Positions 1 to 8,285 of a DNA stretch of 51,102 nucleotides are shown here, in pieces. Numbering within the stretch: position 1 is the stretch's first letter; each line of letters starts with the position of its first letter. The DNA is from CAZCAC01 sp964496575 (GTDB lineage Bacteria; Planctomycetota; UBA1135; GCA-002686595): the NCBI GenBank assembly GCA_964496575.1, contig CAZCAC010000059.1, forward strand, positions 1 through 51,102, in the 5' to 3' direction. The notes under the pieces were generated by a model, which was given only the letters and a program-made list of their open reading frames with translations, had not been told where the DNA came from and did not search any database. Position numbers and translations under genes: made by a program.

Positions 1-471
1 AGTGGATCCGCTTGGCCGTACTTTTGGTGGCTCCTTCCAGGCGAGCCTTGACACTTGCCCGGCGCCGGCTGCGCCAATGGTGTGTTCGTTTCGGGCGCGC
101 GGCTCAGCGCGCTTGGCGCCGCGAGCCTGAGCGCCGACGACGTGGTCTTGATCACGACCGGACTCGAGCCGAACAACAGCGGCCTCTACTTTCAGGCGAA
201 CAACGATCTCTCTCCAGGGATCGTCTGGGGAGACGGTATGCGCTGCGCGGGTGGTGCACTGAAACGCCTCGGCGTCCGCTTCTCCGATGCCGGCGGCTAC
301 TCGGACACCGCCGCCTGGACGACGCCGATTTCGGTCAGGGCGGGGAACATCTCGCCCGGCGACACCAAGTACTACCAGTGCTGGTACCGCACCACGGACA
401 ATCCGCCGTGCGGACCGGGGGTGAACGACTTCAACGCCTCCAACGGCTATGCCATCCAATGGGGGCCGTGA
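1..471 (+). pseudogene. C-terminal secreted-protein module, copy 1 (5' part missing)
   Basis: The open frame from position 52 encodes about 139 aa ending at TGA 469-471. From Cys codon 70 it matches a module seen three more times in this window (gene ends at 16853, 20912 and 50629). Shared landmarks are GAGCANG, SGARL, GLYFQANND, WGDGMRCAGG, RLGVRFSD, GDTKYYQCWYR and FNASNGYAIQW before the stop. Upstream the frame is closed by TGA at 49-51, with no start codon or signal peptide in frame, so this is either the end of a gene broken by a point change or a detached module. The nearest relative is the copy fused to the metallopeptidase at 20912. The fold is unknown and is presumably extracellular, because the other copies follow signal peptides. 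No function can be assigned. Confidence 0.7.
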
Positions 472-539
472 TTCGGCGACGGGTGTGGGCTTGCCGACTG
501 CCTCGATCCGAGGCCGGATCGTGCGCCCTTTGCACCACT

Positions 540-562
540 CTCCGGCGGCAGCGCCGCCGGAG
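540..562. terminator. Hairpin, possible terminator of the first gene
   Basis: A 10-bp perfect stem (CTCCGGCGGC / GCCGCCGGAG) with a 3-nt loop lies 70 nt after the stop at 471. There is no T-run, so intrinsic termination is uncertain. Confidence 0.4.
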
Positions 563-748
563 CCCGAGTCTGCCTACCTGAGAGAAGTGTTTCAGGCCGG
601 CGAGAAGATGCGGGGGAAAGTCCGTGCCAGGCCCGAGACCGTTGGCGATTCGGAGTCTCGCCCCGACAACTTCGCACGAGGTGAAGCTACAAGGCAGATG
701 ACAGTCCGGCCCCCGGCTGCGGCGGTTGGCGAAGCGCTTTGAACCCGC

Positions 749-754
749 TATCCT
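749..754 (+). promoter_or_regulatory. Candidate -10 hexamer upstream of the DUF4062 gene
   Basis: GCTATCCT matches the G[GC]TAnnCT pattern found directly before several start codons in this window. Here it lies about 60 nt upstream of the ATG at 815, leaving room for a leader with the GGAG site near 803. Confidence 0.35.
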
Positions 755-814
755 CATCGGACGAATGTTCGCTGTGACAGTGCCTTTCTCTCAGCTGAAC
801 CACGGAGATCCCCG

Positions 815-1255
815 ATGCCTGACACATACGAATCACTGCGCGTCTTCCTGTCATCCCCTGGAGATGTGAAGGCCGAGCGACGACTGGCGAAGAAGATCAT
901 TGATGCCGTCAGCACCACAACCAGAGAGACTCTTGGAATCGCATTGGAAGTCAAGCAGTGGGAGGAAGAGCCCCCGAAGACTCCGGGTATCCCCCGCGTG
1001 AAGATCCAGGATAAGCTCAACGAGCTGGTACGAAGCTGTCACGTATTCGTACTCATTCTGCACCGGCGATACGGTTCCAAGTCCCAGGGGGCCCGACGCT
1101 CGCACTTGGAGCAAGAAGTCAATGCAGGGCTCCTGACACATGCGCCCCGATTCATGCAACCATCCGCTCATGGCTCAGCAGGGAAACGGCGTGTCGGGCT
1201 CGCTCCCTGGTCGGTGTCGATCGCGGCCCCCGTCAAAGCGTTGCATACCTTATGA
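815..1255 (+). pseudogene. DUF4062-type defence/signalling gene, truncated by an inserted element
   Basis: The first 103 codons encode a DUF4062-like domain. It has the typical opening LRVFLSSPGDVKAER, a helix, a WEEEPP segment, then the strand VFVLILHRRYGS and a basic turn leading to HLEQE. This family is a TIR-like/Rossmannoid domain at the N-terminus of many predicted antiviral or STAND-type proteins. Just after HLEQEVN (codon 1121) the frame enters a 203-bp element with inverted ends and reads about 40 unrelated residues to the stop at 1253-1255. The C-terminal part is therefore missing or is now the separate gene at 1330. A GGAG site 8 nt before ATG 815 supports the start. Codon use is less GC-biased than in neighbours, which suggests transfer. 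The domain call is fairly secure; the function of the intact protein is unknown. Confidence 0.6.
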
Positions 1256-1327
1256 CGCACCCCCTCATCGTGAATGAACGGCATTCGGCCAATGCCGCCA
1301 CTCCACGCACCTATGTCAGGAGCCCTG
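1125..1327. mobile_element. 203-bp miniature element with inverted ends (decayed IS or MITE-like)
   Basis: The segment begins CAGGGCTCCTGACA and ends with its exact reverse complement TGTCAGGAGCCCTG. It is flanked on both sides by CAATG (1120-1124 and 1328-1332), which looks like a 5-bp target duplication. It has no coding capacity. Its last 47 bases plus the flanking CAATG recur exactly, inverted, at the right edge of the window. It disrupts the DUF4062-type gene. The family was not identified; the ends are compatible with an internally deleted insertion sequence. Confidence 0.6.
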
Positions 1328-1332
1328 CAATG
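1281..1332 (+). repeat. 52-bp repeat, left copy
   Basis: This stretch is identical, base for base, to the reverse complement of 51051-51102. It forms the right end of the 203-bp element plus the adjoining CAATG. Confidence 0.9.
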
Positions 1333-2082
1333 GGTCGTTCGTTCATGGGCCCCTCCAAGAAGCGTGACCTGTGGTGCAATCGGCTTGAGCCGAACATCGT
1401 GTTCGAAGACTACAAGGCCCTACAGAAAATCGAGAAGTCACTGCGTGTAATCGGGTTCCGTGAGTTCCGGGTCTTCAACAGCGGCAGTATGCCAACAGAC
1501 TTGATATACATGAATCGGTTCTGGATCTGCCTACCCAGGAACCCAAGGGGGCTGGAGCAAGCCAAACTATACGAGGACTCCTCCCGCTTCGACGTTGTTC
1601 GCAAGCCGCCGGGCGACTCGTGTTTCCTCAAGTGGAGGAGTGCTCAGCAAGACTCGATCACAGTCCGGTCGCCATTGTCGAAGTACCTTCGATTGCAGCG
1701 AGAGGGGATGAATGTGGATGGCGAATGGCATCGCGAGATGGACATGATCATCGCGAAGGACTACGCAATCCTGGCGAGGTTCCAGGACACAAGTGGCGGT
1801 ATCGCAATGAACGAGGGGGAGTTGCACGACTATTTCCTTGCTGGATTGCGAGGGCTCGGTACGTGGGGAGCTGCATGGTTTCTGGATAGGCGTTGGGAGC
1901 ACTTCGGATCGCTAGGCGAGGATCAGACAGATCTTCAAATGTTGCTGGAGGTCGAATACAGACACGGGAAGATCTACTCCGTGAAGGACGTTTCCGAAGA
2001 ACCGCAAGAGTACTTCAACGCTCAGAACAACCTGAGAGTCATCCGCAGCGAGGTGGCGAAGTTCCGCCGTCTCAGCCGCTGA
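1330..2082 (+). CDS. Uncharacterised protein with GLRGLGTWGAAWFLDR motif, N-terminus probably lost
   Basis: This encodes about 250 aa. It contains the strand-like segment DLIYMNRFWICLPRNP, then KYLRLQRE, a DMIIAKDYAILARF strand, and near the C-terminus a glycine-rich GLRGLGTWGAAWFLDRRW motif. The order (a strand with a Pro-Arg-Asn turn, a xxAIxARF strand, then a G-GTxGAAW helix) faintly resembles ligand-binding alpha/beta domains in uncharacterised regulators. No named family is claimed. The ATG at 1330 lies inside the repeat/target-site sequence and has no ribosome site, so the real N-terminus probably lay upstream. Deleting only 1125-1327 brings this frame into register with the DUF4062 frame, so the two may once have been one protein. 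Codon use is less GC-extreme than in neighbours. Confidence 0.5.
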   Translation: MGRSFMGPSKKRDLWCNRLEPNIVFEDYKALQKIEKSLRVIGFREFRVFNSGSMPTDLIYMNRFWICLPRNPRGLEQAKLYEDSSRFDVVRKPPGDSCFLKWRSAQQDSITVRSPLSKYLRLQREGMNVDGEWHREMDMIIAKDYAILARFQDTSGGIAMNEGELHDYFLAGLRGLGTWGAAWFLDRRWEHFGSLGEDQTDLQMLLEVEYRHGKIYSVKDVSEEPQEYFNAQNNLRVIRSEVAKFRRLSR

Positions 2083-2364
2083 TCGCCTGATGATGAGCCG
2101 CGAGCTGGTCGAACCGGGGACAGGGTCCCGCCGCGTTCTCGGCGTTGCGGTACCGCTGCCACCTCTCGGCGGCGTCGGCCCCATCGCGCTCCTCTGGGTT
2201 TCCGCTCTCGAACGCTGCATACCGGATACACAGTACGCCGGAAGATCATTCCCGCCGCTGCCAGACCTCTCGGCGACCTCCCCCTCGAAGAAGCGACGCA
2301 GGCGTTGAATCGCTTGGTGGCGCGTGCTGCGAACCATCTGCTCGGTCACAGCCACGGCGCCTGC

Positions 2365-4983
2365 TCAGAGCCCCTCGAGCAGGCGCCGGATCGCCTCTTG
2401 GTCCGGATCGAGCTCGAGCGTGCGTTCTAGCAGCGCTTTCACGCCATCTCGCTCCCCGCGCCGCAGCGCCTCGATGGCGCGTTGCTCGAGGTTCCACCAG
2501 AGAAAGCCCCAGTCGGGGGTCGCCTCGATCGCCAGGGCGATCGAGGAGAGCGAGCCGAGAGCATCGTCACGCCAGCGGGACTGATGGAGCCCACCGAGCA
2601 GCAGGGCGAGGGCGCGCTGATGGTTTCGCGCGAGCTCGAGCGTCGCTCCGTCGGCCGAGCCGTCCTCGAGCGGCGCCGTGAGCTCGAGAATCAGCGGCAC
2701 GTTCTCGTCCGCCGCAGCGGTCGCGCGCGCGAAGTTGTGTCGTGGGGCGAGGAACTCGATCCGCGGTCGCGCTGCGGTCTCCACCGGCTCGTCACCGACC
2801 CAGGCGCGGAGGCGTTCCGCACCGGCGATCCGGCTGCCCAGCAGCGGTCCCGGTTGCTCGAGGCCATTCCGCTGCAAGAGGTCGGCGTCGGGCGGGTTCT
2901 CGAGGCGCGCACGCAGGGCGTCGAACTCGAAGCTCTCCTTCCCCTCGAGCCCGCAAAGCCCGATCACCGGCTGCTCGACATTGAAGTAGAGCCACCACAT
3001 CGAGGCCTGCGGGAAAACGTCGAGGAAGGTCGCGACGATCGTTCGCAGCCCTTCCTCGCGCAGCTGGTAGAGCGGAAGCCACTGGCAGAATAGGCCTCCG
3101 TCGCCGAGCGCCTCGCGGACCGCGGCGAAGTGCTCGCGCGTGTACATCGCGCCCTCACCGGCGCGCCACGGCACGAAGAGGTCGCCGACCACCACGTCGT
3201 AGACCTCGTCCGTGGCGCGCACGAACTGTCTCGCGTCGCTGGCGAACACCTCGATCGACGAGTCGCGCTCGAGGCGCAAGGCGAGGTCCTCGTTGACGTC
3301 GGCGAACAGCGGCAGCAGCTCGCGCAGCTCCGGCACGATCTCGACGATGTCGAGCTCGTGCCCACCGTACGCGGCGACCGCGCCCGCCGAAGAGCCGGTG
3401 CCCATGCCGATCATCAGCACGCGCTCGGGCGCGCCGTGCAGGAGGAGCGGGATCAGACCCTGGCGAGCCTGCGCAAAGCGAGTCCGGCGATTCCCCAGTT
3501 CATAGCTGTTGTTGACCCGGAGCTTGCGGTCGCCATCCTTCGTGTCGACGACAGCGACGCTGGCCATCAATCCCTCTCGGTAGGCGACGAGCCGATCCTC
3601 GCCCGATTCGCTCCACAGGCGAACGTCGGCGGGTTGCAGCCAGGTCACGAAGAGCCCCAGCACGACCGCAACCCAGGTGCCCGCCGCAGTACGCACCCGC
3701 GCCCAGGGCAGCAGGACGAACGCGGCGAAGGCGATGGCGATCCAGGCCAGCGCGACGATCGTCCACCTGATCCCGAACAGCGGCAGCACGAGAAAACCGA
3801 TGATCAGCGGCGCGGCGACCGACCCGACGGTGTTGGCCATCCAGACGCGGCCGAGCTCGCGCCCGACGGAGCGCACTTCGCGATGGACGAGGTGCACGAG
3901 CAGCGGGAGATTGATTCCGAAGAAGAGCAGCGCCGGTGCCATCACCAGCAGGGCGAAGAGGAGCTCGCGGCGCTCCACCGCTTTCCAGTCGAGCCCTTCG
4001 GTCGCGGTCAACGCGGCGAGGTCGGGCACGCGGGCCAGCAGCATCACCGAGACGAGAGCGGCGATACCAGAGCCACACACCGCGACGACCAGGGTGCGGC
4101 GACCGATCCACTTCAGCCGATCCAGCGCGGCGACGATCAGCGCGCCGAGACCGAGTGCGAGGAGGAAGGCGCACAGGAAGGCGGCGAAGCTGTAGACGGT
4201 GCTGGAGAAACGCGAGGCGAGTGCACGCGTCCAACCGACCTCGAGACCGACGGCGACGAAGCCAGAGATCGCGGCGGTGGCGAGGAGGATGAAGCGGTCG
4301 CGGGAGCCAGAGGGGGCCGCAGCCTCTTCGCGACCCTCCGGCCGAGCCGTGGCGACCTCGCCCGCCGGAAGCCTCGCGGCGAGCGCCAGCAGCAGCGCCG
4401 CGACGTTCACTCCCACCAGCACCCGGATCGATCCGACCACGCCCAGCGAAGGCAGGAGCCAGGTCACCGTCCCCAGCGCCGCCGCCGCCGCGCCGAGGGT
4501 GTTCGTCCCGTAGAGCCACCCGAGCCGAGGCGCGAGCTGCGCCGAGCGATGGACGACGTGCCGGGTCAACGCGGGCAGCGTCGCCCCCATCGCCAGGGTC
4601 GGCACGGCGAGCAGCACGGCACTGGCGATTCCCTTCACGGCGACCGCTCTCCCGAGCGACCACTCGGCGGGCCCCATCGCGAAGTACACCCGCTCGAGCA
4701 GGAGGCACGCCGGCAGGAAGAGCAGGCCGGCGATCGCGATCACCCCCTCGAGCAGCGCGTAGAGCGCGATCGTCCCCCGGTAACGGTCCGCGACGCGTCC
4801 CCCGACCCAGGCCCCGACGCCCAGCCCGAGGAAGAAGATCGCCAGCACCACCTGGATCGAGAGCACCGCGTGCCCGAAGAGCTCCCCCAGCCGCCGGATC
4901 CAGAGCAGCTCGTAGCCGACCGCGGCCACCCCGGAGAGGAAGGACGCGAGGCCGAGAAGGCTCAGTCGGAAATCGGGGCGCAT
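2365..4983 (-). CDS. Membrane-embedded spermidine synthase-like protein (MFS/SpeE fusion)
   Basis: This 872-aa protein has an N-terminal half of about a dozen hydrophobic helices (starting LSLLGLASFLSGVAAVGYE) and a soluble Rossmann methyltransferase-type domain after residue ~470. That domain shows VLMIGMGTGSSAG (glycine loop), DIVEIVPEL (acidic strand end) and YDVVVGDLF. This is the fused MFS/spermidine synthase architecture common in Planctomycetota and Myxococcota. Family members bind an aminopropyl or methyl donor, but substrates are usually unproven. A C-terminal tail with a TPR-like helix pair (LWWNLEQRAIEALRRGE) ends the protein. I chose ATG 4983 because the first helix follows directly and a TATGCT hexamer lies 10 nt upstream. 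An ATG at 4998 and a GTG at 5016 are alternatives. A 27-bp motif shared with the next gene's upstream region lies at 5039-5065. Confidence 0.85.
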   Translation of the reverse strand: MRPDFRLSLLGLASFLSGVAAVGYELLWIRRLGELFGHAVLSIQVVLAIFFLGLGVGAWVGGRVADRYRGTIALYALLEGVIAIAGLLFLPACLLLERVYFAMGPAEWSLGRAVAVKGIASAVLLAVPTLAMGATLPALTRHVVHRSAQLAPRLGWLYGTNTLGAAAAALGTVTWLLPSLGVVGSIRVLVGVNVAALLLALAARLPAGEVATARPEGREEAAAPSGSRDRFILLATAAISGFVAVGLEVGWTRALASRFSSTVYSFAAFLCAFLLALGLGALIVAALDRLKWIGRRTLVVAVCGSGIAALVSVMLLARVPDLAALTATEGLDWKAVERRELLFALLVMAPALLFFGINLPLLVHLVHREVRSVGRELGRVWMANTVGSVAAPLIIGFLVLPLFGIRWTIVALAWIAIAFAAFVLLPWARVRTAAGTWVAVVLGLFVTWLQPADVRLWSESGEDRLVAYREGLMASVAVVDTKDGDRKLRVNNSYELGNRRTRFAQARQGLIPLLLHGAPERVLMIGMGTGSSAGAVAAYGGHELDIVEIVPELRELLPLFADVNEDLALRLERDSSIEVFASDARQFVRATDEVYDVVVGDLFVPWRAGEGAMYTREHFAAVREALGDGGLFCQWLPLYQLREEGLRTIVATFLDVFPQASMWWLYFNVEQPVIGLCGLEGKESFEFDALRARLENPPDADLLQRNGLEQPGPLLGSRIAGAERLRAWVGDEPVETAARPRIEFLAPRHNFARATAAADENVPLILELTAPLEDGSADGATLELARNHQRALALLLGGLHQSRWRDDALGSLSSIALAIEATPDWGFLWWNLEQRAIEALRRGERDGVKALLERTLELDPDQEAIRRLLEGL

Positions 4984-4993
4984 GAGGCGGGGG

Positions 4994-4999
4994 AGCATA
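4994..4999 (-). promoter_or_regulatory. Candidate -10 hexamer (TATGCT) of the spermidine synthase-like gene
   Basis: GGTATGCT on the minus strand ends 10 nt before the ATG at 4983, and no Shine-Dalgarno is visible. It fits the window-wide pattern of TAnnnT close to start codons. Confidence 0.4.
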
Positions 5000-5038
5000 C
5001 CGGATCGGCCGGTCACCTCGCGCCACCGCCATCGAACC

Positions 5039-5065
5039 GGAATGGAATCGGCGGCCGGCAGTCCC
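5039..5065. promoter_or_regulatory. 27-bp conserved motif, copy 1
   Basis: This matches 8221-8247 with one mismatch; the core is GAATCGGCGGCCGGCAGTCC. It lies upstream of the minus-strand gene ending its 5' side at 4983. The other copy lies upstream of the sigma-factor fusion gene. It may be a binding site or upstream promoter element; its role is inferred only from position. Confidence 0.5.
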
Positions 5066-5096
5066 TATCCCTGCGGCCCGGAGCGCCGATCGAGGA

Positions 5097-8060
5097 TCAG
5101 AGCTCGAGCTCCAGGTGGAGCGGCTTGTCGCGCCGCACCTCGATCTCCCGGCGCAGGCGACTCTCGCCGGCCAGGAGCGCCGACCGGGTTCCGACGCGCA
5201 GCTCGTACCTGCCCACCGGCACCCTCTTGAACAGGAACGAGCCGTTCGCTCCCAGCTCGAGCGTCGGCCCCAGGTGGTCGCGCCGCACGTCGATCGGCAC
5301 GAGACGGCCGTCGAGCGTGGTGATGGCGACGTGCGGATCGGTCCCCTCGGGGACGCCGACCACGCGGCCGGTGACGCGCTCGGTCGGCCGCAACTCGAAG
5401 CGGAGGCGATGCGTCCCCGGCGTGACGCGGACCAGGCCCGTTCCGATCGGGAACATGTCGTTTCCGTCCACCGTACGCGCCTTGGCGCCGAACCAGCGGA
5501 AGCCGTCGCTCACGGCAATGGTCGTCTCCGTGCCCGAGATCGGCCAGTACTGGTACAGGCAGCGCCCGAGGTCGATCGAATCGCCCTCCGAGCCGTACCA
5601 GAGCCCGAGCGCCGACTCGGGCCAGCCGAAGGGCTCGTCGTGACTCGCGCTCGCCGGCAGGTCGGGCGCGACGACCGCGTCCGCGTCGACCGGGTAGAGC
5701 GTGCCGTTGAGCACGATCACCTGTTCAAGCTCGCAGCCAGGAGCGACGACCTCGATCTCGACGACGCAGGTGGGTCGGCCCTCGAGCTCGACCACCAGGC
5801 CGCTCGTCCCCGTCGCGATTCCCGTGAGCAGGGCGGGGGCGTAGTCCTCGTTCCGCACGCAGAGGTCGAAGGTTCCCTCCGGCAGACCCGCCAGGTGGAA
5901 CACGCCGTCCTTCCCGATGGAGGCGCTGCTGCGGAAGCCCGTGGAGAGGTAGCCGGGCACCGGACCGGCCCGGGAGGGAGTCACCGACACCTTTGCCGAA
6001 AGCCCCTCACCGTCGGGGCCGACGACCCGGCCGCTGATGGCGAAGGTGGGCTGGAGAACGAGGGTCAGCCCCGGGTGGTCCCTCTCGAGGTCCAGGATCA
6101 TCGAGGCGGCCTGGGGGGCGGCCTCGTCGTCCCGCGCGATGGAGTCGTCATCCGACGTGCTCGCACTCAGCAAGACCAGACCCGGGGGAGCGGTGGTCAG
6201 CACCTCGATCTCGAATCGCCCTTCCTCGTCGGTGGGCTCGGTCACGTCGACGAAGTCGGGGGCGTGAAAGCGGTGCTCTGCCGATCGGAGCTTCACGTAC
6301 GCCTCCGCGACGGGCGTGAGATCGTGGTGGACGACTCGCCCGCTGACCCGCCGGGTCGGCGCCATCCGGAGGATCACGGAGTGCTCGGCCTCGGGGGCGA
6401 CGACGATCGGGCGGCCGAGGTCCCGCTGGTGGATGGGGAGGGCCACGCCGTCCAGCTCGCGTTCGAAGGTGAACCACCTCGTCTCGGTCTGGAGGTTGAT
6501 GCGCAGCTTCATGCCGCACCAGACATCGGCGAAGAACGCCTCGCCGCCCAGCTGCTCGTCGGGGCCCAGCGAGACGTGCGAGCCCATCGATCTCAGGGCC
6601 CGTTCGTTCCCGTACTCCTCGGCGGGGGAGGGCTCGATCGACAGCGCGGCGCCTTCCACGGGACGACCGTCCGAATCCTCGACCCGCACCAGCAGCGTGC
6701 CGGTTCGCGCCAGGACCAGTCGCACCTCTGGCCAGGATCCGTCGCTTGACCGCGTCGGCTCCGCGGTCTTCACGAGCGACCAGCCGCTCTTGTGGGCGGC
6801 GAGCTGTCGGTCGAAGATCCTCCCCGGACGGTATCCTTCGAGCAGGAAGACTCCGTTCACGTCGGAGACCGTCACGGCGCCCCCGGATCCGGGCGCCCGG
6901 ACCTCGACCCCCGCCACGGGGGCGCCTTCGAGGTCGACCGTCGTGCCGAGGAGGTCGCCGTTGGCGTACCGGTAGAGGATCACCTCCGCGGCGCGAGGTT
7001 CGTCCCCTCCGATGCGGATCTCCTGCCGAGCCCAGGTGTACTCCTCGACGTTCTCCGTCTCCACGGCGTAGAGCTGCGACTCGTCCCAGTCGTGCGTCAG
7101 CTCGAGTTGAAACGACCCGTCCTCGTCGCTGGTCGTCTCCGTCTCGGGGCGGGACGAGCCCAGCCCGTGGAACGCCGGCCTCAGGTGGAGGCGCACGCCG
7201 GCTACCGGGGTTCCCGCTCCGGTGACGTCACCGGTGGCTCGGTCGAGCACCCGCCCGGTGACCACCGTGGTGTTGCCGACGAGCGGAACTCGCACCGGTT
7301 CTTCGGCGGCCGGCCCGGCGACGGGAGCCGAGCCCGGGTCCTCGCGCGGCGTGCTCGCAGCGACGGTGGGCGTCGCTTGCTCCGGCACCGCGGGAGAGAG
7401 CGACTCGCGCTCTGGCCAGGCCCACCACACCCCGGCCGAGACGATGGCGAGCACGACCAGCGCGACGATCTTCTTCACGACGATACCTCCAACGACGGTT
7501 CCCAGCACGGAGCTCTTCGCCAACGATCCGGAGAGCGGCGCGAATCCGAGCGCGCCCAGCCACTTCTCTCGGCCACCGGGCGTCTCCTCGGTCAGGCGCG
7601 CGCGCAGGCTGGCGAGCGCCCGCTTCAGCCGGGTCTTGACGGCCTCGACCGGGAGGCACAGCCGTGCAGCGATCGTTCGCGGCGGAAGACCTTCCCAGAA
7701 GCGCAGGTACACGACCTCGCTCTGGCCTTCGGGCAGATCGCGCACGTATCCGATCAGACGCATCTCGAGCTCGAGCCGCGCCGCGCGCTCGGCCGTGGAC
7801 GGCAGCGCCTCCGGACGCGCGCACCTCCCTTCCCGCCGGCGGCGGCGGCCGGCGCGACGCGCCTGCGAGCGCGCCATGTTGCGCGCCGCGCCGCGCAACC
7901 ACCTGGGCCAGCCGGATCTCACCTCGCTCGCCCCCTGAAGCGCCGCGAGGAGGACGTCCTGGCTCACGTCCTCGGCCTCGGCTTCCCCGCAGCAAAGGGC
8001 TCGGGTGAAGCGCCGCAGGGCGTCGGCGTGCCGGGTGAGGTCGCGAGAGGAAGGGGCCAT
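5097..8060 (-). CDS. ECF-type sigma factor fused to a transmembrane anchor and regulatory-like beta domains
   Basis: This is one continuous 987-aa frame. Residues ~8-75 are sigma region 2 (FTRALCCGEAEAEDVSQDVLLAA, then a WLRGAARNMARSQARR helix). Residues ~98-155 are sigma region 4 (LPEGQSEVVYLRFWEGLPPRTIA, then a helix-turn-helix ending VKTRLKRALASLR). A single membrane helix follows at ~196-215 (KKIVALVVLAIVSAGVWWAW), then about 770 residues of repeated beta domains of the CarboxypepD_reg/SdrD-B type (VVTGRVLDRATG, GEGLSAKVSV, TERVTGRVVGVPEG). The sigma part would be cytoplasmic and the repeats outside the membrane. Planctomycetal ECF factors with long C-terminal extensions are known as a class. 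ATG 8060 is chosen because sigma region 2 starts there; there is no good Shine-Dalgarno. It likely acts as its own signal receptor, with no separate anti-sigma gene nearby (inference). Confidence 0.85.
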   Translation of the reverse strand: MAPSSRDLTRHADALRRFTRALCCGEAEAEDVSQDVLLAALQGASEVRSGWPRWLRGAARNMARSQARRAGRRRRREGRCARPEALPSTAERAARLELEMRLIGYVRDLPEGQSEVVYLRFWEGLPPRTIAARLCLPVEAVKTRLKRALASLRARLTEETPGGREKWLGALGFAPLSGSLAKSSVLGTVVGGIVVKKIVALVVLAIVSAGVWWAWPERESLSPAVPEQATPTVAASTPREDPGSAPVAGPAAEEPVRVPLVGNTTVVTGRVLDRATGDVTGAGTPVAGVRLHLRPAFHGLGSSRPETETTSDEDGSFQLELTHDWDESQLYAVETENVEEYTWARQEIRIGGDEPRAAEVILYRYANGDLLGTTVDLEGAPVAGVEVRAPGSGGAVTVSDVNGVFLLEGYRPGRIFDRQLAAHKSGWSLVKTAEPTRSSDGSWPEVRLVLARTGTLLVRVEDSDGRPVEGAALSIEPSPAEEYGNERALRSMGSHVSLGPDEQLGGEAFFADVWCGMKLRINLQTETRWFTFERELDGVALPIHQRDLGRPIVVAPEAEHSVILRMAPTRRVSGRVVHHDLTPVAEAYVKLRSAEHRFHAPDFVDVTEPTDEEGRFEIEVLTTAPPGLVLLSASTSDDDSIARDDEAAPQAASMILDLERDHPGLTLVLQPTFAISGRVVGPDGEGLSAKVSVTPSRAGPVPGYLSTGFRSSASIGKDGVFHLAGLPEGTFDLCVRNEDYAPALLTGIATGTSGLVVELEGRPTCVVEIEVVAPGCELEQVIVLNGTLYPVDADAVVAPDLPASASHDEPFGWPESALGLWYGSEGDSIDLGRCLYQYWPISGTETTIAVSDGFRWFGAKARTVDGNDMFPIGTGLVRVTPGTHRLRFELRPTERVTGRVVGVPEGTDPHVAITTLDGRLVPIDVRRDHLGPTLELGANGSFLFKRVPVGRYELRVGTRSALLAGESRLRREIEVRRDKPLHLELEL

Positions 8061-8285
8061 GAGCTCGACGTACAGTGTCCACCGCCCCCGAAACGGGGTC
8101 GTGGAAAAGACGGAAACCCGGCTTCGCCCGCTCGTCCCGGCACCCCGAATGGCGGACCGCCGATCTGGATACGCGCCGGCGACCGGAAAGCTCCGGCCAC
8201 GAGTACTTCGAGATCGAGCTGGAATAGAATCGGCGGCCGGCAGTCCCACCTCGCGTGGCCAGACCCTGATCAGAGGAGACCTCCC
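8061..8285. promoter_or_regulatory. Divergent promoter region between the sigma fusion and the Gly-rich protein gene
   Basis: This 225-bp gap separates divergent genes and contains the second copy of the 27-bp motif (8221-8247). A TAGAAT hexamer at 8225-8230 overlaps the motif and could serve the plus-strand gene at 8286. Confidence 0.4.
8221..8247. promoter_or_regulatory. 27-bp conserved motif, copy 2
   Basis: This is identical to 5039-5065 except for one base. It lies 160 bp upstream of the sigma-fusion start and 39 bp upstream of the divergent gene at 8286, so it could act on either or both. Confidence 0.5.

Larger units (their letters stand above)
472..814. other. Non-coding stretch between module copy 1 and the DUF4062 gene
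   Basis: No frame here has convincing coding character. It holds a perfect GC-rich hairpin at 540-562. A TATCCT hexamer at 749-754 may be the -10 of the gene starting at 815, which is also preceded by a GGAG ribosome binding site near 803. Confidence 0.5.

Noticed and set aside
2083..2364. Small gene on the minus strand (MVRSTRHQAIQRLRRFFEGE...)
   Set aside because: It has no homology signal, and the frame runs on antisense into the gene at 1330. A GGGGACAGGGTCCC palindrome near 2117 is noted but has no assigned role.
3130..5643. 837-codon open frame on the plus strand opposite the spermidine synthase-like gene
   Set aside because: The composition is a GC-driven shadow (Arg, Asp, His, Gln-rich, no domain), and the minus-strand protein has clear domains.
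6792..8285. Upstream extension of the Gly-rich protein frame
   Set aside because: It lies antisense to the sigma-fusion gene. The signal peptide and ribosome site place the real start at 8286.
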